From NCBI GenBank assembly GCA_030512335.1, contig JAULSU010000005.1, positions 2,790,001-2,854,000 of the forward strand: a DNA stretch of 64,000 bases, given 5' to 3'. The notes below the pieces were generated by a model that did not search any database, was not told the DNA's origin, and saw only the letters and a program-made list of their open reading frames with translations. The position numbers and the translations under genes are program-made. Numbering within the stretch: the stretch's first letter is position 1; each line of letters opens with the position of its first letter. Positions 44,576 to 57,300 of the stretch are shown in pieces. This DNA comes from Immersiella caudata (taxonomy: Eukaryota; Ascomycota; Sordariomycetes; Sordariales; Lasiosphaeriaceae).

Positions 44576-46033
44576 ATGGCTCGTTCCCCTTCCCCTCCAC
44601 CTCTCTTCCCTTTTGCTTCTCAACAACCAACATCCTCTCACGAAACCTTCTCCCCTCCCCCCTCGATTCTCATTGTCGGCTCTGGCATCTTTGGCCTCAG
44701 CACCGCGTGGGCTCTCGCCCGTCGCGACCTCTTCGCGAAATGTACCATCACGGTCGTTGATAGGTCCGACCCTTTGAACCCGGACGCGTTCCCTGCCCCA
44801 GACGCCGCCAGCGTCGATACCAGTCGTATTGTGAGAGCTGACTACGCGGACAAAGCCTACGCTGCCCTCGGCGCGGAAGCCCAGCTCCAATGGCGGAAGC
44901 AAGCCAAGCCCACCGACCTGGGTGCCCAAGGTCGATACCACGAGAGTGGTTTGCTCCTTGTTGCTGACCCGGGACCTGTTCGGATACCCGGCGAGATCGT
45001 GGCGAAGTCTGACATGACGGGGATGGATTATGTGCGCTCTAGTTGGGCCAACGTTCTCTCCCTCGCGGCAGACAATCCCGACCTCGCTGGCCGTATTCGG
45101 GAGCTCCCCGACGTCGATGCCATCCGCGAACGGCTTGGCACCGGTGGTAGCTCTGGGTCATGGGGGTACATCAATGAAGGGAGCGGATGGGCTGATGCCA
45201 CAGCTTCGACCAAATGGCTTTTCGACAAAGTCAAAGCAACTGGGCGGGTCACGTTCGTCTCCGGCACAGTGGCCTCGCTCGAGCACAGTGGGGCAACCGT
45301 TACGGGCGCCAAGCTCTCCGACGGCAGGATACTCTCCGCCGAGTTGGTCGTGCTCGCCACAGGTGCCTGGACAGGCGGTCTAGTCGACCTTTCAGGGCAG
45401 GCCACAGCCACCGGACAGGTCCTTGGTTATCTGGACCTGACAGAGGCGGAGCAACAGCTGCTAAACGACATGCCCGTCATCTTGAACCTCACGAATGGCC
45501 TCTTCATCATCCCTCCACGGAATCGTGTTCTCAAGATCGCTCGCCATTCTTACGGATATCTCAACCCAGCGGTACCGCCAACCGCCAGACTGCCGTCCAC
45601 TTCACCAGCCAGCCAACCCATATCGTATCCGCTCACTCATCTCTCAGACCCATCGCTTTCGATTCCACAAGAGGGAGCCGACGATCTTCGACGGGCTTTG
45701 CGCGAGATGGTACCGCTTCCTGGTCTAGCCGACCGCGCGTTCACAAAGACAAGGATCTGCTGGTACTCGGACACACCAACCGGCGACTTCCTCATCACCT
45801 ACCATCCGCAATACAACGGGCTCTTCATCGCCACTGGCGACAGCGGCCACGGCTTCAAGTTCATGCCTGTGCTCGGAGAGAAGATCGCGGATTGTATCAC
45901 GCACAGCTGTCCCCTCGAGTTCGTCGGCAAATGGAGCTGGAAGCCAGATACGGAGCTTATCATTACGGAGGACGGGAGCAGAGGTGGAAAGCCTGGCCTG
46001 ACACTGGCCAATGAGTTGGGCAAAGAGAGTTGA
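44576..46033 (+). CDS. FAD-dependent amine/amino-acid oxidase (fructosyl-amino-acid oxidase/MSOX family)
   Basis: Flavoenzyme of the monomeric sarcosine oxidase superfamily, which includes fructosyl amino acid, saccharopine and pipecolate oxidases. One exon, 485 residues from ATG44576 (MARSPSPPP). The dinucleotide motif IVGSGIFGLSTAWALARR starts near residue 37, followed by VVDRSDP and DTSRIVRADYAD, the usual second FAD contact. LATGAWTGGLVDL is the third FAD contact. Near residue 395 the motif RICWYSDTPTGDFLI has the Cys that in this family binds the flavin covalently, and FIATGDSGHGFKFMP near 420 closes the active site. A likely oxidative deaminase of N-substituted amino acids; no peroxisomal SKL-like end is present (it ends GKES). 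Substrate is not predictable. Confidence 0.88.
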   Translation: MARSPSPPPLFPFASQQPTSSHETFSPPPSILIVGSGIFGLSTAWALARRDLFAKCTITVVDRSDPLNPDAFPAPDAASVDTSRIVRADYADKAYAALGAEAQLQWRKQAKPTDLGAQGRYHESGLLLVADPGPVRIPGEIVAKSDMTGMDYVRSSWANVLSLAADNPDLAGRIRELPDVDAIRERLGTGGSSGSWGYINEGSGWADATASTKWLFDKVKATGRVTFVSGTVASLEHSGATVTGAKLSDGRILSAELVVLATGAWTGGLVDLSGQATATGQVLGYLDLTEAEQQLLNDMPVILNLTNGLFIIPPRNRVLKIARHSYGYLNPAVPPTARLPSTSPASQPISYPLTHLSDPSLSIPQEGADDLRRALREMVPLPGLADRAFTKTRICWYSDTPTGDFLITYHPQYNGLFIATGDSGHGFKFMPVLGEKIADCITHSCPLEFVGKWSWKPDTELIITEDGSRGGKPGLTLANELGKES

Positions 46034-46790
46034 GGACATCAAAGGAGGATGCACGAATCTAAGGTGAGCACACGGCACGTTTGAACATGACGCATCACGA
46101 CACAACATAGGAGCTTTGGGTTGATAAATGATGGCATTGGTGGCCGAATACCACGACTAAAAGCGAGAGCTCCAAAGCGCTCATTGCCGTTATCATGGCC
46201 CTGCCCCATTGGGAAACAGATAAGCCATGAGGCAAAGTGCTAGAGCGTTGCAATGCAATAGTTGCGTGTCAGAAGCCACCATGACCATTCGTTTTCCAGT
46301 GCAGGGGGACATGTCCCATGCCTGTTTTACCCACTCAACCTGCGAACGCCTGCTACCATCAGGTCTGACAAGGATTCATGTGCCTGAAGGAAGCAGTCGC
46401 AGTCTCTGGACCTTATGGTCCCTCAACCCTCCGGGCGCAGCAACTCAGCTGCATGTGATTATGACGGCAATCGACCTGCGCTCAATGCCGCCGTGCTGCG
46501 CAATGGACGATCCCGTGCGCAATCTATGCTGAATATACGAGGCGATCCGTGCCTCGGTCGAACGTGTCCTCCCTTTAATTTCCCGCCTGAACGCCGATGC
46601 AATGCTGTAAAAAAGGACGAATGGTACAGTCTCCGTAAGACAGCACCTGTGACTAAGTGCTGTTCCGCCGGATTTTTTTTTGGTGTTGGTATGTCGTGAT
46701 CTCATGAAGGTTTGCTGGATAGTGTACAAAGTCGGAGGGTGAGTGCAAGACTTGGCCGATGAGATGGATTTTTAATAAAGATCCAGGAGC
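46034..46790. other. Convergent spacer
   Basis: Between the amine oxidase (+) and TBP (-) 3' ends. No gene recognised. Confidence 0.45.
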
Positions 46791-47727
46791 TCAGATCTTG
46801 CGGAAGTCTATTCTCTGTCAGCGTCGCATTCCTGAGCGAGGCACGTAATGATAACAAACCTTGCAACACAGGGTAGATCATCTCGAAAGCTTGATAGATC
46901 TCCTCGCGGACTTTGGCACCGGTCAGGACGATCTTGCCACTGACGAAGATGAGAAGCACGATCTTGGGCTTGATCATGCGGTAGATGAGACCAGGGAACA
47001 ACTCAGGCTCGTAGGAACTGAAGTTGTGATGCTTGGACGCAAGACCTTCGAGGCGGATGGGGAACTTGATGTCGCACGATCCGACAATGTTCTGGATCTT
47101 GAAATCGGTGAACTTGGCGTTGAAGCCGAGCTTCTGGATGATGCGGGCGTACTTGCGCGAGGCAAGCTTCGAGTCATCCTCCGACTTGGCACCAGTGACA
47201 ACCATTTTGCCGCTCGCAAAAATAAGCGCAGTGGTTTTAGGCTCACGAATACGCATGATAACAGCCGCGAAACGCTTCGGGTTGTACTGTTCTGCGGTCA
47301 GACCTCGCCTGGCAGCGCTGCCATGTAGCCAGCTCAAGAGAGCCTGTAACGTACCTCAGCATTTCTGGCATGAAGCGCAATAGTCTTGAGGTCCAAACGG
47401 CAATCAAGATTGACCGTAGCAACAATGTTCCTGGTTGAGTCAGCCCACTGAACCTCTCTGAGAACCAAAGAGGTGTTCCTACTGGAGAGTGGGAGTCAGG
47501 CCACTGCCTCCGTTCGGAGCTGCGCCAGGCGTTGCAGCCGGAGTCGCGGGAGTCACCCCAGTACCATTTCCGGTTTGAGCTCCATTTCTGACACCGTTGG
47601 CAGCATTGTCCTGAGCTGAAGTAGGCGGCGTGAGCTCGCCAGCAGCATTGGGGAACGAAAGTGAGCCAGGAGCGGTGAAGGCCTTCGCTTGGGCAGCGTT
47701 GGACGGATGCGTCTGAATCGCCTCCAT
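46791..47727 (-). CDS. SPT15: TATA-box-binding protein (TBP)
   Basis: Core factor of TFIID and of RNA polymerase I and III initiation complexes. Four exons, 47483-47727, 47355-47430, 46860-47286 and 46791-46807, give 254 residues. Residues 1-80 are a fungal-type divergent head rich in A/P/T/G/N. The saddle begins with QNIVATVNLDCRLDLKTIAL and contains the two direct repeats: NPKRFAAVIMRIREPKTTAL with FASGKMVVTGAKSEDD, then FPIRLEGLASKHHNFSSYEP and ELFPGLIYRM with FVSGKIVLTGAKVREE. The last coding exon is just 17 nt and supplies DFRKI, the expected C-terminus. ATG47727 (MEAIQTHPSN) is the first ATG; the frame is open further upstream but without ATG. Confidence 0.97.
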
Positions 47728-50700
47728 CTTGTTCCGAATGCCGACTTGAGAATCCAAGATCAGAAAATAGAGATCTTTAGGTTCTCGAACGGGCCTACGT
47801 CCAAAGTGTCAGACCGTGTCGCTTTCCAATTGCGCCGCGCAAAAATAAATTGAAATTGTGGCGGCGACAGGAAGGTGAGCGGGGTGATGGTTTGGGTAAG
47901 AAGCAGGAAGGCACGCCGCAGCGCGTGAATTTATAGTTGCGTGTAAAAGCGGGGCAGAGTTGGTGACGGGTGACCTCGAGATGGCTCTCTCGGCGGTGGT
48001 GTGCGCAATTCAATGCTCTAAAGATCGGACGACGCGGGGATGCTTACCAGGTGTGGGAGATGAACAACTTAATGTCTCCCCCTCCACTGATGTTCGAAGC
48101 GACAACTGGTCGACTGCCGTGCGTCGCGATCAGGAATAGCTTCGGATGCGAACACGTTCAGCTCACGGCAAGGAGACGTATTCTTTGTCCTGGTAACTAG
48201 CAGATCGCACTGTGACCTGTGCAAATGTCTTCTATTGTCTTCGACGATTAAAATGGTCGGTCGACGGTGACGGAGGAGGTCGGCTGCTTTGCGAGGAGAA
48301 AGGCGCCGCGATGACGAGTCGTCGGGATCCTTTGTCCAGAAAGACGATCGATCTCCTGTGTCGGGGTCGACGACAGATTAACCCTTAACCTAAATGAGAG
48401 GTGCGCCCACACAACGCGATTCGGGAAGGAGAGTGTTGATGCACGACAGCGACAGACAAGGCTGAGCTGTTGTGGTTGAAGACGGTGCTTCGGTGAGGTG
48501 AGGGGGTGTGGTGGGGGGTAAAAAAAAAATCGAGGCCGAACGTGGGTAGCAGGTACGTAGGGCCGGTCGGGACTTCCGCGCAAGAGGGCTCGAAACAAAC
48601 GGGTTGGAGGGAGCGCGGGCTACTTATAATTTTCGCTCTGCGTGCAGACTGCGGCCTCAGGCCGCCACGCTAAATTTGTGGCGGCGGGTCCCTTGGTCTT
48701 TGATGTTTTGGGGGGCCAGAAACGGCCAATCAGCAGCCTGGACGCCCGGACTTTATCTAATCTGGACCACCGCCTCCTGCCTGCTGCTCGCCTCCTGAGC
48801 CGAAAATGCACCTCCCGCCCAAAGTACCAGTACTTGCTGCCAAGGTTCCTTCTCGCATCCCTGCCCAACCCACCAGTCAAGCAGCGCTCTACCGATGGGG
48901 CTCCCCCACTGCTCAGCGGAGGTCTAGCCAGTCGAGCCCCAGCGTCCGTGCTGCTCCATCGCATTCGTGATCGAGACTAAACTCGCCACACACCACACCA
49001 ATGCTGAAACACTTTGGTTTTCCTCTTCCCCCTGGCCTCGCGAGCGCTGCAAGCTGTGTCCGTTTGCCCCCTTTTTCTCAAAGCAAACGCGCTCAAGGCA
49101 ATTCCTACCGACGACAAACGTCCTCCGACGACTCCTCTCCCACACCTCCGATACCGAATACCCTCCGAGATCATAACGGACTGCTCGATACTCGCGCGAC
49201 CACCGACGACGGGAGCGCGTTCAGCTCGGCTGGGGCTGCGAGTCGCTCCCGAGGTTCAATTCATGCGCCGTAAGCTAGTGGGTTGATGATCGCCACTCGC
49301 AACAAGCAGCAACCACACGAGACTTGAAGGCTCCAACAGCTGTTTGATGTCAATAAGCATCAGTTTGCCCTGCCACTTCCAGCTCCGCACGGCACGCTTT
49401 CTAGCTTTACACTCTCATCATCAGCTGGTCAAATGCCTGATGGCTCCGTCCTGTCGCCCCAGTTTTTCGCTTTTGTGGCAGCAAGCTTCGTGGGGGGCGC
49501 TTCGCCTTTTTTTTTTTCGTGCCCGAGCAGAGTGGACTGTGTTCCTCAGCAATTTGCCGGGTACAACCGTTACGCTGCACAAGATTGACACAACCTGAAC
49601 TCAGAGCCGCAGAATCCAGCCCAGCATCCTCAGCAGCCGCCGTTGTTGTCTTCATTCAATCACTTCGACCCGACCGTGGGATATGCAGGTTTGGTTCTGT
49701 CGCGGAAAGCGACGAAATTGGACACACCCCAAGGACACATGCCTGAGGCACCATGTATAAGCATCCACACGCCAAGAATGATCAGTCGATCTGAATGAAA
49801 GCCCCGTCGTCACGGAGGTGCATCCGCTTGTTATTGTCGCATCATCGCTGACACCGTCAACAGGAAATCCGATGACTCTCAGCTCACTTTAACTGCCTTC
49901 TGATAATCCGGTTTGATCAAGAGGATTCGTCGCCTAAACGATGCGAGGCGGCCTCATGCTCAAAAGCCACAGCCGGCCTCCGTCCAGCATGCTTGGCGTC
50001 GCCCACTAGCAGCTGTGTCCAAGCCCTCCCTACGAGTGATGGGGCCGAGCAAGATCACCAGAGAATCGCTAGATTTTTGTCACTATTCACATCAAGACCA
50101 CTCAACACGCATGTCCACCTTCAGGGTGTCAAGGCCTGATGAGCTACCCCTTTTACCCCTGAACTTGCGCTGGGAGAGAAAATGTCTGCCGTGTTTGTCA
50201 GGCTCCAACTTTCTTTCTTGCCGCCCAAGGTATCGGTACTTTGGCGTGCAGAGTGGCCTGTGTGGCTCAAAGCGTCGTATCCCTGCCTTTTGCGTTTCCG
50301 GAGCACCAGCCTCACCTATGACTCATTTCCTCGCTCCCTCCCTCCACAACATTCCACAACTCAAAACCAGACTTCATGCCACACACTAGAAAAGTCAAGT
50401 CATCGACGCACCAGGCGCCCTCCCAAGGTTGTTCTCGCGAGGCGCTGCCTTTGCCTCGGGTATTGAAAGGTTACCTGTATTGCAGCGTGCGTTCCTCAGT
50501 CAGCCTGCGTCGCATTTCAAATGTGAGCACCGGGAGGAAAAAAGAAAAAAGGCAAAAGGCGGCTGTTTGTCTCGTCGGTCAGAAAATGGACAGACAACGG
50601 CAGCCTTCTCCGGTTGTGTCCGGATCAGTTGGTGGCATCCTAAGGGGAGGGTGGAAGAAAGAGGCGGTCCGGGCAGTTCGCGCGGCCCAGCCTGCTCTGC

Positions 50701-51686
50701 TCCTTCTCACATGCAACCAACTTGCATAGAAAAGCCGGCGGACTGCATAACTGCCGCGATTCATTGGTCGTGAAGATGAACCCTAGCGCTTAAAATGGCC
50801 TTCTATCATGCTTGTCTTACTGGACAAGAAAAGGGAGAATGCATGCCAGCGCAGGCGATGACCAGAAATTTCAGGCTGGAATTTTGGTTCACTATCTCTT
50901 CTGGACTCATTCCTCGCTTCACCCAGCACGCATCGTATCCGCGCATTTGCAAGCTTGTTCCTACGTTGAGCGAGCTCGCTTGCACCCACCGTGTCGGATG
51001 CTTGCTGTGCAGGGACGCTAAAAGCAATGTGAAAGAAGAAAACGGGAAAAGTTCAATTTCTCCATTTGTGCCAGTGCGAGTCGAAGCCGATTGGCTAGCG
51101 GGAATTGCGAGGTCGCGTCCAAACGCGGTGGGCGACATTGCGCCGTCGCACCGATGCGACAGGCGCGCGATCTCGCGCGATGAGCATTCCTCGGACGCGC
51201 CGTGCCCCAAGACTATCATCGTGGGGCTGTGTCATGGTGTTGACGTGCGTACGGAGATATTGAATTCTTCATTCCAACGTCACCAGAGCTCAAGTGATGG
51301 TGTTTGTGGATTCGCATCGCACATGCGCCTGCCCTGTTTTTGGTGCGTCGCATGGGATCCGGCGATTTGGTACGGCTGCGGGCGTAAGGAGGCAGGTAAG
51401 ACAAACCTCAAGATGGGGCGATGGGCGCAGATGGGGAGAGATGCTTGTGATGATGATGCATACATAGGTAGGTAGGTAGGTAGGTAGGTAGTATCAGTGA
51501 TGCTGTGGGTTTCCCTTATCTACAAACTTGCTCTGCTGCTGCGCTTGGATGATGCATATGTACATACTGGGAATTCTGTGAGAGAAATAAACTGCTGCCG
51601 CCCGCGTCCTTTTTGTCTTCAAAACGCCCCCTGAATGATGGAAAACATGAATGGATGGATAGAGTGTAAGAGATGGACGAGTTGCA
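47728..51686. other. Long spacer (4 kb) without a recognised gene
   Basis: Lies upstream of TBP and downstream of ETF-QO (both minus). Random frames up to 226 codons (50795-51475, plus) lack motifs and codon regularity. A 10-base A run occurs near 48520, a T run near 49507 and a (TAGG)n microsatellite at 51465-51491. TBP promoter is in the left part. A noncoding transcript is possible but not visible. Confidence 0.4.
51465..51491. repeat. (TAGG)n microsatellite
   Basis: Six to seven perfect TAGG units. Confidence 0.9.
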
Positions 51687-53708
51687 CTACGTCATGTAGT
51701 ACTTGGGGCCTTCACCGCCTTGCGGGACTTGCCAGTTGATGTCCTGGTTGGGGGCCTTGATGTCGCATGTCTTGCAGTGGATGCAGCTGTGATGTTGTTA
51801 GCTGGCTGGCTCCGGGAGAAGAGCAATGGAGAGAAATGGAGGCGTCACTCACTTTTGAGCATTGATCTGGAACCTCACGCCTTCGGGCTTGCTGGGATCA
51901 TCAACATACTCGTACACGCCTGCCGGGCAGAAGCGGTTCTCCAGCCCCTTGAAGGCAGGGTACGTCTCGGCCGTGTGCTTATCCCAGTCCTTGACCTGCA
52001 GATGGACAGGTTGGTCCTCCTCGTGGTTGGTACCAGTGCGGGACACACTCGTCAGGATGTCGAAGGTGAGCTTGCCGTCCGGCTTGGGATACTCGATCTT
52101 AGTGCATTGGTCGGCGGGCTTGGTGGCCTCGTGGTCCGTCACCTTGTGCTTCAGGGTCCATGGGACACGGCCCTTGAGGATGAAGGCCTCGAGGCCCGAG
52201 TACATAATGCCGCCGTAGATGCCAAGGGGGGTGTGGAAGGAGGGACGCATGTTGCGAACCTCCTTGAGTTCCCTCCAGATGAAGGACTTGCGCAGGAAGT
52301 CTTCATAGTCGTACAGGAAGACGGCGCCGGAGTCGGTGCTGCCCTGGAGAGCGGTCCAGGTGGCCTCAGCCGCGAGCATGCCCGACTTCATGGCGTTGTG
52401 AGAGCCCTTGATCTTAGGGACGTTGACGAACCCGGCCGAGTCGCCGATCAGCGCACCTCCGGGGAAAGCCACCTTGGGGATGGACTGGAAGCCCCCTTCG
52501 ATAATGGCGCGCGCACCGTACGAAATGCACTTTCCACCCTCGAGCACATCCCGATAAAGCGGGTGCTGCTTCATCTTCTGGAACTCGCCGTATGGTGACA
52601 GCCACGGGTTGGTGTAATCCAGCGCCGTGACCAGACCAATGCTGACGAGGTTATCCCCAAAGTGGTACATCCACCCACCGCCGTACGTATCATACGGCAA
52701 CGGATACCCCATCGAGTGCACAATCTCTCCCTTCTTGAACTTCTCCGGCTGCACCTCCCACACCTCCTTGACGCCCAACCCGTACGTCTGCGGCTGGCTC
52801 TCGCTCCGCAGGTCAAACTTCTTAATGACCTGCTTGCTCAAGCTCCCATGACATCCCTCCCCAAACAACGTAATCCTCGCGTGGAACTCCATCCCCCTCT
52901 CAAACGTCTCCTTCGGCTTTCCCGTCCTCGCAATCCCCAAATCGTTTGTCGCCACCCCCTTAACACTCCCATCTGCATGGTACAGCACCTCGCTCGCCGC
53001 AAAGCCGGGATACACCTCCACCCCAACCTCCTCGGCGCGCTCCCCGAGCCACTTCGTAAACTCATTCAAGCTCACGATATAATTCCCCTTGTTATGCATT
53101 TGCGGCGGTGCCGGAACCGGAATCGACATCCCCTTGGTCAAAAACCGCATCTTATCCCCTGCCGCCGGCGTCGCCCCCTCAAACCTGCTCTCGTTCCCCT
53201 CGTCGAGCCAATCCGGTAGCAGCTCGTCAATCGCCGTAGGCTGAATTACCGCACCCGACAAAATATGCGCCCCTATCTCGCCCGCTTTTTCCAGCAGTAA
53301 GACTCGGAACTCGTCGTTGCCGGCCTCGTTGGCGAGTTGCTTCAGCCTGATGGCCGCAGCTAGACCGGCGGGCCCGCCGCCGACGATGCAGACATCGACA
53401 GAGTCGCTTTCACGCTCAATGGTAGCGGGTTCGAAGGTGTCTTCGAGCGTGTCAAGGCGCGGTACGGTGGTGGAGAGGGGGCGGATGGCGGTCGCGGTTA
53501 CTCGGGCGAGGGGTGCCGCGGGGCGTCGTCGTGATGACCTGGCGGGGGAGGATCTAGGCGCATTTATGGGAGTGGAAGTCGTCGCGAGACATCGGAAGCC
53601 GCGCAATTGGGTTGGTGTCAGTGAGGATGTGGTCGTGGCCGAGGAGATGGTGGCGAGGCGGCAGAGACCCGTGGTGAGCCTCGCCGAGGCTGCTGCTGCT
53701 GTCGCCAT
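51687..53708 (-). CDS. Electron-transfer flavoprotein:ubiquinone oxidoreductase, mitochondrial
   Basis: Inner-membrane iron-sulfur flavoprotein passing electrons from ETF to ubiquinone in fatty-acid and amino-acid oxidation. Two exons, 51853-53708 and 51687-51786, give 651 residues from ATG53708. The first 80 or so residues are Ala/Ser/Thr/Arg-rich with no acidic residues, a typical matrix presequence. The FAD motif is VCIVGGGPAGLAAAIRL near 105. LLLEKAGEIGAHILSGAVI, GEGCHGSLSKQVIKKF, NPWLSPYGEFQKMKQHP and ALIGDSAGFVNVPKIKG follow, as in ETF-QO. The [4Fe-4S] ligands are Cys in RFCPAGVYEY (exon 1) and the three in CIHCKTCDIKAP (exon 2). The protein ends GEGPKYYMT. The intron falls between the first and the other three cluster ligands. 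Confidence 0.96.
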
Positions 53709-54321
53709 TTTTGCTTCTCTTTTCAACTGTGCCCAGGTCCAATTGCAATTACTTCTGCGACAGCGAGCTCAGGCCGGAAAGTCGGTATCCCCACGGCGTG
53801 CGCACTCGTAGATCGTAGCTCCGTAAAACTAGGGGAATCCAGCCTACTTCGAGCTTCGGGGCGGGCGACTTTTGCTCGACGGGGACTATGACGTTCCCGG
53901 TGTCGGACCCGCCAATGGACTTTTTGGCATTTGAAAACGGTCTGTGCCCCATTTCCAGGATACCCGAAGCAAGCCGAACCACGGCGGTGTTCGGCTTGGC
54001 CTGCGCGCTTGTCGGCCCCTGAGACACAAAGGCGAGGCTGGTTGGGGGCTACATTACTCGGAGAAGGGGTTATTGCGTGTGGGAAGAAGTTTGTTGTCAC
54101 GTTGCCTGCCACTCGATTGGAGCGCCTCGTATGTCTTCTCGTATTCCTAGACTGTTTCGCATCTGGGTACCATATCCATCAACCAACGGCGGGCCAACTC
54201 CACGTTGGACAAATACCCGCAGCAAATCTTTGAAGCCACCAAATGCGTTGTTCCAACCATTACAGCAAAAAAACCTACACATAGGTATCTTCGCTCCGCA
54301 AATGCCAATGAATCAACCTCC
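53709..54321. other. ETF-QO promoter / lipase-CorA 3' flank
   Basis: Spacer between two minus-strand genes; no gene recognised. Confidence 0.45.
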
Positions 54322-57300
54322 TCATGCCCCATGCCGGTTCAAATGCGGAATCTCATACGCCGTGCTGCGCCCCTGCTTAATCGTAGCCCAGAAATCATAG
54401 CTCATGTCCTTCTCTTTTCTCGCTATCTCCGCTCTGCGCCTCCTCTTCTCCTCAGCCTTACGCCGCTTCTTCTTCGTCCTGACCGACTTCGGCTCTAGCC
54501 GTCCCAGTAACGCGACCCCCTTGGACAAGCCACGCTTGGTATTGATAAAGATCGACTTGACCAAGGCCTGCGCTCGCCAGTTGTAGGCCGCAATGAGGGC
54601 GAGGATGATGAGGCCTATCGAAGTTGGAAGAGAAATCTGCCCGATTTCTTTCAGGCTTGGTAAATCTTCTTCCGGCCAGTCTGAGGTGTTCATTCCGAAG
54701 AGACCGGTGAAGAAGCTGAGCGGGAGAAAGATGACGGTGAACGTGGTGAAGATCATGACGCTGAGGTTTTGGCTGGATGCGAGCTCGGTCTGGACGCGAG
54801 ACCAGCGGACTTCGTCAACCTGTGCTTGCCTCTGCGCCATCTCGAGCATTTTCTCATACTGCAGACGCGTTAGCGGACGTCCCAGTCGCAGGCATGGGGA
54901 CAGCAGTGACGTACATCCTTCCTGACCGTATCCACCCTCTTGAGCATGTCCTTGGCCTGCTGCTTGTACTCGTCCAAGTACTCAAGCGCTTCTTCTAGGT
55001 AGTACTGCCCGTTACCCGTGATGTCCCGTAGTTCTTTGCTGGTGTAAATGGTCTTCATCGTCTTGATAACCGACTCCTGCGTCTCAAACAGCTTCGAGAG
55101 CTGGTTGAGTTCGTCGTCCAGGTCCATGAGCTGCAAAAGCGCAGACGTGTTCTCCCTATTCTCACGCTCTGCTTTCTCCAGCTCCCGCTTGTGTCGCCGC
55201 TTGATAGCCGCGGGGCTATTCTCCTCTTCTTCATCTTCTGAGTCCGACTCCGAGTCTGAAACAGCTGCTTTGAACGCCTGTAGTCGAAAGTGCTTCATGT
55301 TCAGCGTCATTCTCTCCGCCTGTAGGCACCGTCAGCTGAGTCAACATCACAGCATGGCATGATACCTACCAACAACCCAATAGCCTCCTCAAATATTCGG
55401 AACACCTCAAGATCGGGATGCTATCAACGACAGTCAGCAATTTCAATCCAGTACTAAAAGCCAGAAAACAACATACCGAGCTCCTGTCCAAAAACACCGT
55501 GACCGCATGAAACACAATGAATGCCGCCAACTCCAGCGCATTCTCCGTCCTCCCCGTCAAATCCCCATTCAATTCATTGTACACGCTGTTCCTCAAATCC
55601 GCCTGCTGAAAGAGCGTCCCCTCCCTCGGATCTGACTCCCTCTTCGGGAAGAACGTCGCCAGCGTAGTCGTATCGATCGCCCAAAGCCACAGTTGGTCAA
55701 CCATCAGTAAGTTGCCGTCCCGAAGATCGGTTTCCTCCTCGTACTCGGTTTCATTGTCCGAGGTATCTTCATCGTCCTGGTCGTCTGCTTCCGAGTCCTT
55801 CGCATGCATAGAGCGAAGGCTCGAAGGGGCGGTACGCGCTGCGCCGGAGTCTTTTTCGGTGAGATGAAAGTGCGGTGGGAGGGGCGGCGCTTTTGTGAGC
55901 TTGTAGAGCATTTGGTCGTCGTCTCTGGCGTGAGTATCTTGGAGTGACGGGTAGCCAAACTGATCAAGAGTGCGGCGGCAGTTGATAGGGGGGTCGTAGC
56001 CTAGATACTCCCAAAGGACTCGGGACTCCAGGGACTCGAGCTCTGCGATGTCTTGTGGAACAGGTGTGGCTCGGCCATGATGAAGGCGACGCTTGATGAG
56101 GTTTCGACGGCGAACGATGCTTTGGTAGGTATCAAAATGAAGATAGGGAAAGTACACGTAGAGGCAGTTGGGTGTAAGCCCTGGCGAGACGCGGCCTCCA
56201 AACGAGGATGGAACCCAGGGTGAGGCTGGAGTGTCGGCTGTGACCCACGAACAGGATGGTTTGGCATAGGAGGGCTGAGCCTGGGAGTGGCTGCTGTGGA
56301 TATGCTTCGACTCCCAGTTGTCGTAGTTGAAGAGCCTGGAAAAGTTGTGGTTCTGCGTCTCGCTGAGCTTGTCAAAGATGTTCCTCACCCACGAGGGATT
56401 GGTGAAAGGTGTATGGATCCACATGAACTTTCGCAGTTTGGGATCCGGTCGAGAAAACCCTGCTGTTGGGTCCCGAATTACAAACCGAGCTTTGAGCATT
56501 TCCTCGCGTTGCTTCGCTGTCAGATCAGATTCTCTAAAGTCTGGCCTTGGGAAGGCAGCAACATCGATATTACTCAACCCGAAAGCCGGTTCGGACACCG
56601 TACTGGCTGTACTAACAGTACTGTGTGAGCTTGAAGGGCGAGTGTACATGGTTGGTATCGCCGGTGCACTCTCGCTATGCGCTTGTCCTCCCCTGGCGGC
56701 GATTGGGAAAGGGTGACCTTGCAAGCTAATTGACGGTCTAGTGGATGCGCCTGTGACGACAATGTTGGGCGAGGTTGGCGAATCTGGTTCTATCGACACT
56801 TGTGAATCCAGTGTTTCAACGGTGTTCGCCTGCCACGCTTTTTGGGCATTGTCGAAGACATTGAGGCCGCCAGATCCCTCTCCCGATGTCCTCGACCCGG
56901 CCAACGAGGTAGTGCGCCGTCTCACCACCACTCTATTCAGCCTCTCTTCTAGGCATTTCTCTGGTCCTTTGACAAGGAATTCGCCGAGATGATACTTGGT
57001 AGCATACAAGCGAATTGTCGAGTCCATTTCCGCGTCTGGATCTTCGTAGAAGCCAATGACCTCAACTTTGACATGGTCCTTCAGCCGTAGTGGAGTATGG
57101 ATGTATGCACTGAGCTTCTTGGCTTTCAGGATAGCTGCTGTGAAGTCCTCCAGGAAGGTTGCCATCGTTTTTGTGTTGTTCAATCCAAAGGAGGCGAGAT
57201 GTGCGTGATCACTCTCCACTGCGAAAACATCTTCATGCCTCAACTCGAGCAACGCAGACTTGATCGACACTAATGGAGCCCCAAACTGAACTTCCACAGA

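Noticed and set aside
50795..51475. 226-codon plus-strand frame in the 4 kb spacer
   Set aside because: Composition looks random, with many Cys/Trp/His, and no motif or splice support.
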